64,000 nt of DNA from Astrocystis sublimbata. Its lineage: Eukaryota; Ascomycota; Sordariomycetes; Xylariales; Xylariaceae. Below are positions 24,810-34,039 of the stretch, one piece after another. The stretch covers positions 62,001-126,000 of the forward strand of contig JAJNNY010000075.1 in the NCBI GenBank assembly GCA_022453515.1. The letters are read 5' to 3'. Under the pieces are notes generated by a model. It made no database searches. It saw only the letters and a list, made by a program, of their open reading frames with translations, and had not been told where the DNA came from. Both the position numbers and the translations under genes were made by a program. Position 1 is the stretch's first letter. The number at the start of each line of letters is the position of its first letter.

Positions 24810-25592
24810 CACTGCGATTGATTGCTGATCGCTCTTTGACGGACAAAAGGCTGGATGAGATTTGGAGGTGTTGTGGACGCGGCAGACATACAAGACGGCG
24901 TGGGTTTTTGAAAGAGTAGAGTTCGATAGCTACCTAGCCAGACGAGGGAGCCCGTAGCATGATGGGCGAGCACATTCATATGTCACGGCCAAGTGCTTTG
25001 ATAAAGTGCGACAGAGATTAGTAGCGTCCTAGAAAGGTGCAACCGTACCTCGGGTGCTCCCAGATGATCTAATCTCTCCTGGAAGTAGGTGGTTTATAAA
25101 TACCACAGCTGGTGGTGAATTTAATTAAGTACGACCTTGAAGCGATACCGCCATTATGTGAAGGCGCGACCCAAGGCCACCGAGCCCCCCAAGCTCTGCC
25201 CAAGCTCCATGTACCTACCTAGGTATACGGCCCCACAGCGTGCATGCCTCTCAGTAATTGCCCCACTCAGGATCGCGACCTCATGTACTTCAGCTAGTCC
25301 CGTACCTACATATGTAGTAGGTACACTTACACATGTACTATCCTCTACAGCTGCGCTTTATATATGTATATAATAGCCCAAATCGATCAGGAACATACAT
25401 GTACCTTTGGGCAATAGGTTACAATAAGCAGCTGCCACCAGTTATATGTCCATGCATAATCCAGAGTCAAATTTCTTCTAGCTCAGTGGTGATTCGAAAC
25501 ATCGAAACTACTAGGTACTGGTTACCTAAGCGAGTCGCATGCGATCAGCTACAGTACCTAACCGAGTACCTACCTAGGTAGCTTGAAGTACC
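24810..25592. promoter_or_regulatory. Upstream region of the TAF3-like gene
   Basis: The first part of the 1.63-kb spacer between two head-to-head TFIID genes. It contains copies of the palindrome TACCTAGGTA at 25216..25225 and 25571..25580 and several GTACCTAC words. I see no gene. Confidence 0.45.
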
Positions 25593-25625
25593 CCACGCCA
25601 GAGAGTGATCAGACAAGCTGATATT

Positions 25626-25652
25626 CCCCCCCCCCCCCCCCCCCCCCCCCCC
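25626..25652. repeat. Poly-C homopolymer (27 C) within the left arm
   Basis: 27 consecutive C. The matching place in the right arm has only 8 G (25943..25950), so the run has expanded in one arm or contracted in the other. Confidence 0.95.
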
Positions 25653-25746
25653 ATGCTCACCTGATAATACATCCCCGAAAGGGTTAGAGACCCCACTCCT
25701 AGAAACAGGGTAGGTACTTAACGCCACACCTACGCCACACTTACCA

Positions 25747-25854
25747 TTAGGGTTAGGGTTAGATCTAGGGTTAGTAGTTAGGGTTTGGGTTAGATCTAAG
25801 GTTTGGGTTAGATTTAGTGTTTGGGTTAGATCTAGTGTTTGGGTTCTTGGAATG
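25747..25854 (+). repeat. Degenerate interstitial telomere-like tandem repeat
   Basis: It begins with two perfect TTAGGG units, then GGGTTAGATCTAGGGTTAG, and continues as about three 18-bp units of the form GTTTGGGTTAGATCTAGT. Fungal telomeres are commonly TTAGGG, so the array looks telomere-derived and then re-amplified as a longer unit. It sits in the core of the inverted-repeat element. Confidence 0.8.
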
Positions 25855-25984
25855 TGTATATTGTTATATAAGGTGGCTTATGTGTATGTACTCTTGTGGC
25901 TGTAAGTGGGGTTTCAAGCCCCATGTATTATCAGGTGAACATGGGGGGGGAAATATCAGCTTATGTGTAGACTCCACGCCAGAG

Positions 25985-26436
25985 CCCGCACCACCGTAGG
26001 CACATGTTTACTGGGTCCGACTGGCTCGGCTGGCCGGCAGGGATGCGCCCGGCAGGGTGACCATGGAATTCAGCGAGGTACTTCAGTACGCGTAGACATC
26101 GACGTAGGTGCCGGCCAGACAGACCTCCGTCATTCTACCCAGGCACATACTTTCTGGAGGGCGCGACACAAAAGTAATGAACCTCGATGCTCCCGTCTTC
26201 TACATGTCTAGTCCGACAGTGCGAGCCTGTCAACTCTAATTGATTTAACTTATTGCCGATACCATACATATCGCTCCTCGCTTGACCCTACCCTCTCTCT
26301 ACCTGCCAATCCCATCACAATCCATCTCACGGCTCCCTCCAACTGCGCCAAACCTCGATACTCGTTCTTCATCGACCATACCCAAGCTCCCACCCTCGAC
26401 GCCCACGGTTCTATCCTCCAGAAAGTGCTTCTCACG
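25985..26436. promoter_or_regulatory. Upstream region and leader of TAF7
   Basis: The last ~170 bp are strongly pyrimidine-rich on the plus strand (CTTGACCCTACCCTCTCTCT and following), a common feature of fungal transcription start regions. The context at the ATG is ctcacgATGGCG, which is favourable. I see no gene. Confidence 0.45.
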
Positions 26437-28044
26437 ATGGCGTCCGACCACGCAAAGCCGTCGCTCAAGGTCCATACAAATCACCAGCCGATGCCACCCC
26501 CTTCCACGACATCGGCCACGCCTGCTGCGCCCGAGAACCCCAACCCGAAACCAATCCTCAAGATCAATACCGGTTCGCGGAAGTCATCATTCAGCATCGA
26601 CAGCGCTCAAACGCCCTCGGGCGAGAAGAAGCGCTTGAAGATCAAGCTCAGCAGCCAGCCAGGCACCCCAGCGCCCACCACAGCCGGCCCCTCACCGGTT
26701 GTTATGAAGACCAAGGCCGGCCGCACCTCCAAGCCGTCCGCAAAGCTCGCCGACTCCAAGAAGCGCGCCTACGAGAGCGACGAGGACACGCCGCTGTCCC
26801 TCGCCCGAGCCGATGCCCGCCCGAGCAAGTTTATCAAAGTCACCAACAAGACCACCCATAAGTCCAAGCCGCTGTCTGTCACTACGCCCGGCACCCCTGT
26901 TCTCAGGATCAAGTCCAAGGGCGAGGCCATCTACCATAAGCCCGGCGATGCCTACGACTCCGAGTCCAGCGATCGCGAGCTCGATCCTCAGCGGGAGAGC
27001 AACTTCATACTCCGTGTCATGGACGGCGCGCCTGCCCAATATCTCAAGGAAGCAATAGAGAAAGGCACTATCGGACAACAACAGCCAAAAGGCAGCAGCT
27101 CCGCAGATTTCAGCGTGCAGTTCGTCGACAGCAGAGAACGACGGGCCATGGTCACTATCAACGCCGTCAACTACGCAGCCGTCTTGGTCCAGCTCCCGAC
27201 CATAACCGAGGCCATGAAGACCTGGGATCGCAAGAACATGATGAAAAACTCCGATGTGACTGAGATGCTGTTATGTTTTGCCGTCGTCGGCAGCGAGCAG
27301 GAAGCCAAGACCGTACCCTTGCCTTCCATGGTGGCGAAGAACGAACTCAAGTGGCCCCACGGCATCACGCCTCCCATGCATGATGCACCCAATCGACGTT
27401 TTAGAAAAGCATTATCGGAGAAACAGTGGGAGCGCACCCAGGCCGAGGTGACCAAGCTGCTCGCGGATGACGCAGCAGCCATCGAAGTGCGGACCGAAGT
27501 CATCATGGAAGATGACGGCGAGGCCGACTACGACGATGACGATGATGCCGAAGGCGAACTTGAGGCCGACGATTACTTCGGCGACCAGACTCAACAAGAT
27601 ATTGAGATGGAAGAGGAAGTTGAGTTGGACGAGGCAGACCTACTGAGAGAATTCCTCGGAGACGACGATGACGAAGCAACCGGCGGCGCCACCCCCGCGA
27701 CGCAACTAGAAGCACCTACACCCATGACGATGGGTCCCAACACGCCCATGCCTCTACAAGAGGAACAAGTTTCCGAGGAGGAGGATGAAGATGAGGATAT
27801 CTCTGACGAAGATGACGATGACGACGACGACGACGACGACGACGATGATGGTGGCCATGACCGCGAACGCAAGCAGCAGTTTAGCGAGCTTCACGAGCTG
27901 CAGAAACAGTTGCAGGAAGCGGAGAAGAAGCTTGCCACAACGAATGCGCCATTCATCAGGAAACGTCTATGTTCGAGCATAGAAAGTATCAAGAAGGAAA
28001 TCAGTGTGAAGAAGGCCGCTCTCGGCGTGACAGAAGAGGAGTAA
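26437..28044 (+). CDS. taf7: Transcription initiation factor TFIID subunit 7 (TAF7/TAFII55)
   Basis: A single exon encoding 535 aa. The first ~185 residues are basic, Pro/Ser/Thr-rich and disordered. Residues ~187-345 carry the TAFII55 N-terminal domain: ESNFILRVMDGAP, FSVQFVDSRERRAMVTINA, NYAAVLVQLPTITEAMKTWD, NSDVTEMLLCFAVVG, and then WPHGITPPMHDAPNRRFRK. An acidic region follows, with a run of consecutive Asp near residue 460, and the C-terminus is a coiled coil (ELHELQKQLQEAEKKL) with basic ends. TAF7 binds TAF1 and holds its activity until the preinitiation complex is complete; it acts in the nucleus as part of TFIID. The start at 26437 is preferred: no other ATG lies just upstream in frame and MASDHAK is in a good context. 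The gene is head to head with the TAF3-like gene 1.6 kb away. Confidence 0.92.
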   Translation: MASDHAKPSLKVHTNHQPMPPPSTTSATPAAPENPNPKPILKINTGSRKSSFSIDSAQTPSGEKKRLKIKLSSQPGTPAPTTAGPSPVVMKTKAGRTSKPSAKLADSKKRAYESDEDTPLSLARADARPSKFIKVTNKTTHKSKPLSVTTPGTPVLRIKSKGEAIYHKPGDAYDSESSDRELDPQRESNFILRVMDGAPAQYLKEAIEKGTIGQQQPKGSSSADFSVQFVDSRERRAMVTINAVNYAAVLVQLPTITEAMKTWDRKNMMKNSDVTEMLLCFAVVGSEQEAKTVPLPSMVAKNELKWPHGITPPMHDAPNRRFRKALSEKQWERTQAEVTKLLADDAAAIEVRTEVIMEDDGEADYDDDDDAEGELEADDYFGDQTQQDIEMEEEVELDEADLLREFLGDDDDEATGGATPATQLEAPTPMTMGPNTPMPLQEEQVSEEEDEDEDISDEDDDDDDDDDDDDDGGHDRERKQQFSELHELQKQLQEAEKKLATTNAPFIRKRLCSSIESIKKEISVKKAALGVTEEE

Positions 28045-29172
28045 GAGTGCCTTTGCTAGGGCCAAGAAGAAGTGGAAAGAAAGCCCACTAGAAGGCTTTT
28101 CCCCTGAGAATCGCGACTACGAAAAGTCTGAACCTCATGACCGAAGCAAGTTGGTCTGGGGACACAACGAGGCTACCTGTGAGTATCTCTGGATATGGAG
28201 ATCGCATGGAAGAGGGCTACATGAAACATCCATCGACCAGCACCAACACACACAACTTATAACTACAGCATACCAGCCACACCTAGTCGTATGCATTGGG
28301 GGGACGATAGGTACATGGCAGCAGCGGATTACTGGTCCATGAAGAATTGGGGCATGAACTCCTACAGCGGTTGATTTTGACTGTTGATTGATTTTGATCA
28401 GGTACACGCATACTCACGGCGAGGTTGACTATTCTTATATAAAGTTTCACTGGAGTAGGACAGGACAGGTTGGAAGGGATAAAGGCACTTGCCGGGGAGA
28501 AAAGGTTTCGTTTGATACCCGGTCTATTCACGTTTTGAATGTTGTTGAAATTATCTCAGTGGAATATACCTTGATCTGCATTTTAAGCCAATTGTCCTCC
28601 TACCTGACCACGCCGTTCCCAGACATATTTACGTTATTTGAGCTTTCATCTCGGAGCTTGGACTAAGATGACCACAGCTGATCAAAGGGCTACAACGAGA
28701 TACAGGGAATTCCTTTCGTTCATGGCATGGTATGGACATAATTCTGTGAACAGCTCGCGCCATGCTCTTTTTGCCTGGTAGAGACTGCAGTGACGAGGAA
28801 CATGTGGCATGTTGAGGTACAATTGATATTACACAGCTCTGTAACGAAATGTTGCTACGAGCTGGCGGGTTTGGGCGTGGTTTCTGTACACCATCGTCTA
28901 CCTTTAGATTCCGATCTGAATATCCTGTACATTGCCACACATATATACATACACGCAGAAGCTCAAGCCGAAGTACAACTGTCTTGTTTGCGTCATCCCC
29001 GTCGCCTTGTGACAGATTGGTACCCCCGCTTTAGAATTTTAGATCTAAGAGGATCGGAACAGCAGCGCCGCCTCTAGGCTCGAGCGCGGGAAGAGGTATG
29101 CACGAGAACCCTCCGCTTCTTTCGCGAGACCAGAAGGGTAAGAGTAGCTGCAAATTGCTGGACACCAGCTCA
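28045..29172. other. Intergenic region between convergent TAF7 and mL54 genes
   Basis: 3' flanks of both genes. Short frames only, with no family features and no repeats that I can see. Confidence 0.55.
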
Positions 29173-30023
29173 TCACATGGACTTGAGGTAGTTAGACTCC
29201 TTGATCTTGGCCTTGCGCTCGCGGCGCATGGCGCGGCGGAGCTCCTCGCGGGCGTTGTGGGCAGCGACGGCGCCCTCGGTGGTGTTCGACTCGTTGGCCG
29301 GCATGTTGATGGACTGGTGCTGTATCGGGATCTTGGGCGCCAGGGCCTCGAGGTTACCTTCGGCGACTAATTTCGCCTCGAGGGCACGCTGCCGCTTGGC
29401 GGCAATGCGGCGCTGTTTCTTGGACTTGGCTGTGTGTTGGGGGTGGCGTTGGTCAGCTTTCGCATTTCGACTTTCTGGGAGTGTCGTGTGCCATGCTACG
29501 TGAAAATGAAGACCATGCACGCGCACATGTTTGTAAATGAAGATAGATAGGAATGGGAGAAAGAGAAAGAGAACTCACAGAACTCGTCTCCGGCGTCGTC
29601 GGCCTCGCCCTCATCCGCATTATGCTGCACGTCGAGACACCTCCACAACCACTCTGGATAGGCGTCGTCGGCGAGCGCAACGGGATCCGTCTGTTGTTTG
29701 AAGTAGTTGAGGCCGACCAAGATGGTGCCCTCGGGGCACGACGACAGGCCCTCCTTGGCTGCAGAAGCGGCGCCATCACCGTCGCTGTCGCCCAAGGGCA
29801 TGCTTAAGGGCGGAGTTGACGTCTCAGCAGGGTCCGCTGCCGCAGCGGCGTTCGCCCTCGTCGCGGTGCTCGATATCGGTCTGCTAATGCTGCTGCGGAT
29901 CGGCAGGTTCCAGCTCGTGGGGGAAGGGGAGGCAAAAGAGGAGGATATGGGGGTGGTTCTGCTCGAGGCGAGGCGAGGCGTCCTCGGCGCAGAGGCGCGC
30001 TGAAGACAGCGCCGGCAGATCAT
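29173..30023 (-). CDS. mrpl37: Mitochondrial large ribosomal subunit protein mL54 (MRPL37 family)
   Basis: Minus-strand exons are 30023..29579 and 29429..29173 (149-bp intron); the product is 233 aa. The start MICRRCLQRAS opens an Arg/Ser-rich presequence of ~60 residues, as expected for matrix import; an in-frame ATG at 30080 would add 19 residues and cannot be excluded. The conserved core is CPEGTILVGLNYFKQQTDP, ALADDAYPEWLWRCL, and, after the intron, SKSKKQRRIAAKRQRALEAK. This pattern (C-x-x-G-T-x-L-x-G-L-N-Y, Y-P-x-W-L-W, basic tail) defines mL54 of the mitochondrial 54S subunit. The C-terminus is a basic helix ending KESNYLKSM. It is followed 1.2 kb upstream on the same strand by another mitochondrial gene (complex I subunit), each with its own upstream region. 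Confidence 0.85.
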
Positions 30024-31211
30024 GGTTGCAGTCTGTCTCAATTGGGCGGCGCTAATTGTCGCAGAGCTCGCTCGTAGCAAGAGACATATGGGTAGACGAG
30101 TATATGAATTGTATGGCTATTGTACAAGATATTATTGGCGCAACGGACGTAGAAGGCGATTCGAGTGTCCCGCTGCTGCTGGGATTGGAAGTGGTTGACT
30201 GCGGGCCGGGCTCGAAGCTCCAGAAATTTTAGATGGGGTCGCTCGGAGCTTGAATGGTGGATTCGCCGACGCCGGCCCCAGGCGAGCCAGGCACCCCTCC
30301 AGCGCACCTCCCACCGCCCGAACAAGCCCATCCCGCCCGCCGGCGCAGATCCGAATCTCTAAGATTTGCCGCTTTTAGCCTGAGCCTACCTAAAGCCCTG
30401 TCCTGAATAGAACCTGCTTTTCATAACCCTCTCATTCGTGATCGGATTCATGCGTAGACACTGATCTATGTGAGGTACGTATTGAACCGACTCCTTGGAA
30501 CTTCTCAGTTATCCGATCGCGTTCGCCTGGTCATCTCTGCATCGCTTGTCTACTATTGAACAACGCATTCCGTAATTCCACGATTCCGGTCTAAGGGAGA
30601 TCCAGCATCATCACCTCCCGACGTCGAGCCTACGATTCTGTGACAACTCCTTTTCGCAGCGAAGATGAGCTCCACAATCTCTGTTATCAAGGCAGTACCG
30701 CCGTCGTTCGGGAATTTTCCTCGTCTCTTGCGAACCTTCCGCTAAACCGTGCGACTTCCTAGGAAGTTGCTCTACGAGACCCTTTCACGGGGGGTGTAAA
30801 GTAGGTAGCCGCTCTCCTAGGCAGTGAATGGCTGAAATTAAACGAATTTATACTTCTGTGCCGCGAATGGGAAACCGGGCTGGCTCCGAAATAGTAAGGT
30901 ATCCAGGATGTAGAGGGAGGCATCTTAGCCGTAAGGGGACAGCACAGCCAATACTGATACCAGAGCCAGAAGCTTGAATGCATTCGGTCTTTGGTGTGCT
31001 CATAGGGCTTGCAGATTGATGGCTTAGATTGCACACTTTTTTCGTTTCTGTTTGCATTTCTTTTGCTCAGGTATGTACAATTATATGGCTTATAACCACG
31101 CCGCAAAGTCGACAGGCATGTTGCCCATGCTCTCCTTGCATGTCCTGGACATCTGCGATCATAGGACTGGCGAAAAAGTTTCCAGCCCGTATCTTTCGAC
31201 GGTCAGATCTC
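30024..31211. other. Intergenic: mL54 upstream region and NDUFB10 3' flank
   Basis: About 1.2 kb between two minus-strand genes. It must hold the mL54 promoter (near 30024..30400, GC-rich). I see no gene; the frames around 30759..31106 have no family features. Confidence 0.5.
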
Positions 31212-31657
31212 TTATTTCTTGCCCCCAGAGTAGTTCTGCTGTTCGAATAGGTAGCCCCGTACCCGGTGGTCCTTGAGCATTTGCAGGTATCTCTCTGTTA
31301 AATCATGTCAGTCCCCTGCTTAAGCAATCTGAGCCTGCGCCCGATGCACAGCGAGCGCATCGGGTAATGTTGCGCCTCGCATGCGCCTTCGATCGCTCCG
31401 GCGGAGAGCGCCCGGAGAAGAGCCCACTGACCTCGTAAGTGACCGCAGTTCTCGAGGTGGTTCACGCCTTCGCGGACGTAGCATTTGCCGAGCTCCTCGC
31501 GTACCAGCCGTCCCATCATGACCTGCACCCACTGCTCGCGAACGACAGCGTCCTGAGCCTGCTTCAGGCGCTTGTTGTCGTCGTAGTCGACACCGTCGAA
31601 GGTCGGAGGGACGGTCGGCTTCTTGGCCAGGAAGGCCGCGGATTCGGGAGTCGGCAT
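31212..31657 (-). CDS. nuo12.3: NADH:ubiquinone oxidoreductase 12.3-kDa subunit (NDUFB10/PDSW homologue)
   Basis: Minus-strand exons are 31657..31432 and 31294..31212 (137-bp intron, GTCAGT..ACAG); the product is 102 aa. The sequence opens MPTPESAAFLAKKPTVPPTF and continues DGVDYDDNKRLKQAQDA, EQWVQVMMGRLVREEL, CYVREGVNHLENCGHLRE and RYLQMLKDHRVRGYLFEQQN. This is the fungal NDUFB10 homologue, an accessory subunit of the complex I membrane arm on the intermembrane-space side. It has no cleavable presequence; the paired Cys pattern (Cys in KCYVREG and NCGHL) fits import and oxidation by the Mia40 route, which is inference. Length agrees with the family (~100 aa). Without the second exon the protein would lose its conserved end. 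Confidence 0.88.
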
Positions 31658-32087
31658 GGCGGATACGTAGACACTTGAGCTCGCCGGTTATGAGAGAGCG
31701 CGGACGAGTGCCCGTAGTTTCGGAGAGAGGCGAATTGGGGGGTCGCTTTGGAGTTTCGCTAGAACTAGCAGTAGTATCGTGATATGAAGGTTACCACTAC
31801 TACCTGCTGTCTAACCCAGCGTCAATTGTCGATGGATACAGACAGCTTCGGGCATTGGCTGCACTCCTACTGGCTGGCTGTTACGATCACGTGCAGCGTC
31901 TTGGCACATCGCAGTTCGAGGCAGTTCAAGAGGCGAGTTTAGGCAAATCCTACGCACAGGCCCGACGGGGCGCCAGCTCTCGCTACATACACTACCGCGG
32001 GAGGGGGGTTCTGTGACATGGTACCGGGCATGATCCTAGGTCCCTAACATAATCTTAGCCTCATGAACAGCTTTTAACGACTTCCTA
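31658..32087. promoter_or_regulatory. Upstream region of the NDUFB10 homologue
   Basis: Spacer between the complex I gene and a repeat element. No gene is seen, and no clear promoter motif could be assigned. Confidence 0.4.
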
Positions 32088-32729
32088 CCCTACCGTGGGG
32101 TGGGGGTATTTGGTGACAGTCACCGCAAGGGTCACAGGGGCTGTGACTGTCCCCTAAAATCCAAAGCGATCTCTGATTTTCGTGACAGTCTCTGTGACAG
32201 TCATACCTCTAGGACCACTTTTTAGCCCAAGATAGTCTAGTACGCAACTGATCTCAAGCCTAAAACTGTCACCAGGCGAAGCTAGGCACCTCACAGCTCC
32301 AAGACCGTCACAGAGCCTCGAGATCGTCTATAGCCCTAGGGCCGTCATAGCCCCTAGAGACCGTCCTCTACAGGGTAGGCTACAGCCTCCCTACATACGG
32401 AGGGCACGAAGCGTAGAAATAGAAGCTAGAAACAGAAGGCTCGTCGAACTTGGCTATTTTCTACCTAAGGTAGCCGTGTGACTCCATTCCTTTCCTCCCA
32501 CCTCATACCACCCACCTCATACCACACACCTCACACGCGTACGTGTGCCCCCCAGGACTGGATTGGAGCCTACCCGCCGGGACTGGACTGGAACCCTGGA
32601 TTGGAGCCTACCTAACCCCCTAGGACTGGCCTACCTGGATCTATTGGACTGGCCTACTTGTAGGGGCTGGTAGGTAGGTGGGCGTAGGTAGGTAGGTAGG
32701 CGTAAGTACCCTAGGTAGGTTATCGGCCT

Positions 32730-32788
32730 TGTTACCGTGATCTGAGGGTCTGTTACCGTGATCCAGGGGTCTGTTACTGTGATTATCC
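32730..32788 (+). repeat. 21-bp tandem repeat, about 2.5 copies
   Basis: Units of the form GTTACCGTGATCTGAGGGTCT start near 32730 and 32751, with a diverged third copy near 32772. Non-coding, inside the TIR element. Confidence 0.7.
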
Positions 32789-32962
32789 GGCCTCGATCCG
32801 TGATCATCTCCGATTCGAAATAGTCTTACGGCTCTGTGATCGCCTTATTCTAAGACCGTCTTAGAAACCTAGGATCGTCTAGAACCTGTAATGATTCGTA
32901 GTCTAGGATGGTCATTAGATAGTCCTCACTTTGGGAGGGTCACCAAGTTTCGAGACCCTTGC

Positions 32963-33496
32963 TATGGTGGCCCATTGCTTAAACTCTAAATCTGTGCCAT
33001 ATGCCCCGTAATTTCTTAATTCGCACACACCCTCTCACACTTACGCGATTAACGTATGCCTACGCAGCTCCTATTTCGCATACGCGCTATCTATTTCGTA
33101 TGCGCGCTATCTATTTCGTATGCGCGCTATCTATTTCGAATACATACTTTCTATTTCGCATGCGCGCTTTCTATTTGCATATATACTGTATGCGTAGGTA
33201 CATAGGTACATATTTACGTCGCATGTGGTTTGTATAGGTAACTGCCTAGCGCGGTGGGCTTGGCATGGGCTGCGGCGTAGGCTGTGGCGTAGGCTGTGGC
33301 GTGGTCTAAAATAGTGGGTCTGAGCGTGCTACGCGGGCTAGGAATCACCTACGTAGGTAACCAGTCAGCTGTAGCGTGGGGTAGGTAAGCACCTACACAG
33401 ACACCCTCACCCACATATTCCTACACCCTGGGGTAGACGTACTAAAATAATGGGGGATATGGCACTGATTTAGAGATGTAGCAATGGGCCACCGTA
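32963..33496. repeat. Nested inverted repeat (about 47-bp arms)
   Basis: The left arm, 32963..33010, reads GGTGGCCCATTGCT, then CTCTAAATC, then GTGCCATAT. The same words occur reverse-complemented at 33446..33496, next to the right outer TIR. The arms enclose ~430 bp that include the 20-bp tandem array. This may be a second, younger element inserted in the first, or the true right part of a composite end. Confidence 0.6.
33071..33177 (+). repeat. 20-bp tandem repeat, about 5.3 copies
   Basis: Units start at 33071, 33091, 33111, 33131, 33151 and a partial at 33171, consensus CTATTTCGTATGCGCGCTAT with a few substitutions. It is non-coding and lies inside the TIR element. Confidence 0.9.
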
Positions 33497-33541
33497 CCTT
33501 GCCGTGACTGTCACCAAATCCCCCCATCCCACGCTAGGGTA

Positions 33542-34039
33542 CCTATATATATCTCCTGAGGTATGTACTTACCTACGGAGTTACATGTAGCCAGTGAATC
33601 GTCGAGTTGCTTCCAATTTTAGTTAGCCCAGGAAAACGAGGACTCGCATGTGCAGTTAGCTTTACGTACCCACTTCAGGTACAAGTAGGCAGCTCCAACC
33701 TCCAAACCCCACCATTGATACCACCCCACCTGCCCACTATGTGCAGGAGACTTAGGTAGGTACCTACCCGCATGGACAGGAACTAGGCCTTCACCGCCTG
33801 CGATAGGCCCCGCTTGTTGCCCGGCAGATTGAATTTTTTAGGAAGGGTCCAACAAATTTTCGGCGAGCTCGAGAATACCGTTTCCCGTCGCGGCATAAAT
33901 ACAAGCAAGCTTTCCCTTGTACCTGCCCTTGCGCTTGAACTCCCCCGTCCTTCCTCACACCCCATCTCTCACCACTTCCCTCCCCAATCATCTTCATCTT
34001 GTCCCAACACCCAGATCTACTATTCGTAAAGTCATTAAT
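33542..34039. promoter_or_regulatory. Upstream region of the Gar2-like gene
   Basis: It includes a TAGGTAGGTACCTACC palindromic word near 33753..33770. The ~100 bp before the ATG are C/T-rich (CACCACTTCCCTCCCCAATC). No gene is seen. Confidence 0.45.

Larger units (their letters stand above)
25593..25984. mobile_element. MITE-like element with inverted-repeat arms, 11-bp direct repeats and a telomere-like core
   Basis: The 11-bp word CCACGCCAGAG occurs at 25593..25603 and again, same orientation, at 25974..25984. Directly inside these copies lie inverted arms of ~85-97 bp. Both contain AAGCTGATATT, then a C-run (27 C on the left, 8 on the right arm's complement), then TCACCTGATAATACAT, then a sequence ending ACCCCACT. 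The enclosed ~190 bp hold degenerate TTAGGG repeats. A short palindromic-ended insert flanked by 11-bp direct repeats is what Mutator-like (MULE) non-autonomous elements leave, with the direct repeats as the target-site duplication. There is no transposase. The class call is inference; other origins (for example repair using telomere-like sequence) are discussed in the findings. Confidence 0.6.
32088..33539. mobile_element. 1.45-kb non-autonomous TIR element with TA target-site duplication
   Basis: Terminal inverted repeats of about 43 bp: the left end begins CCCTACCGTGGGG and the right end, reverse-complemented, begins CCCTAGCGTGGGA. Both then share ATTTGGTGACAGTCAC and GCAAGG, with about 4 differences in 43. 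Both ends are flanked by TA (32086..32087 and 33540..33541), the duplication typical of Tc1/mariner-type elements. No open frame of useful length lies inside. The interior is made of tandem repeats (21 bp near 32730, 20 bp near 33071, 12 bp near 33270) and a second inverted repeat near its right half. I infer a non-autonomous DNA transposon, possibly composite. The direction is arbitrary. Confidence 0.6.
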
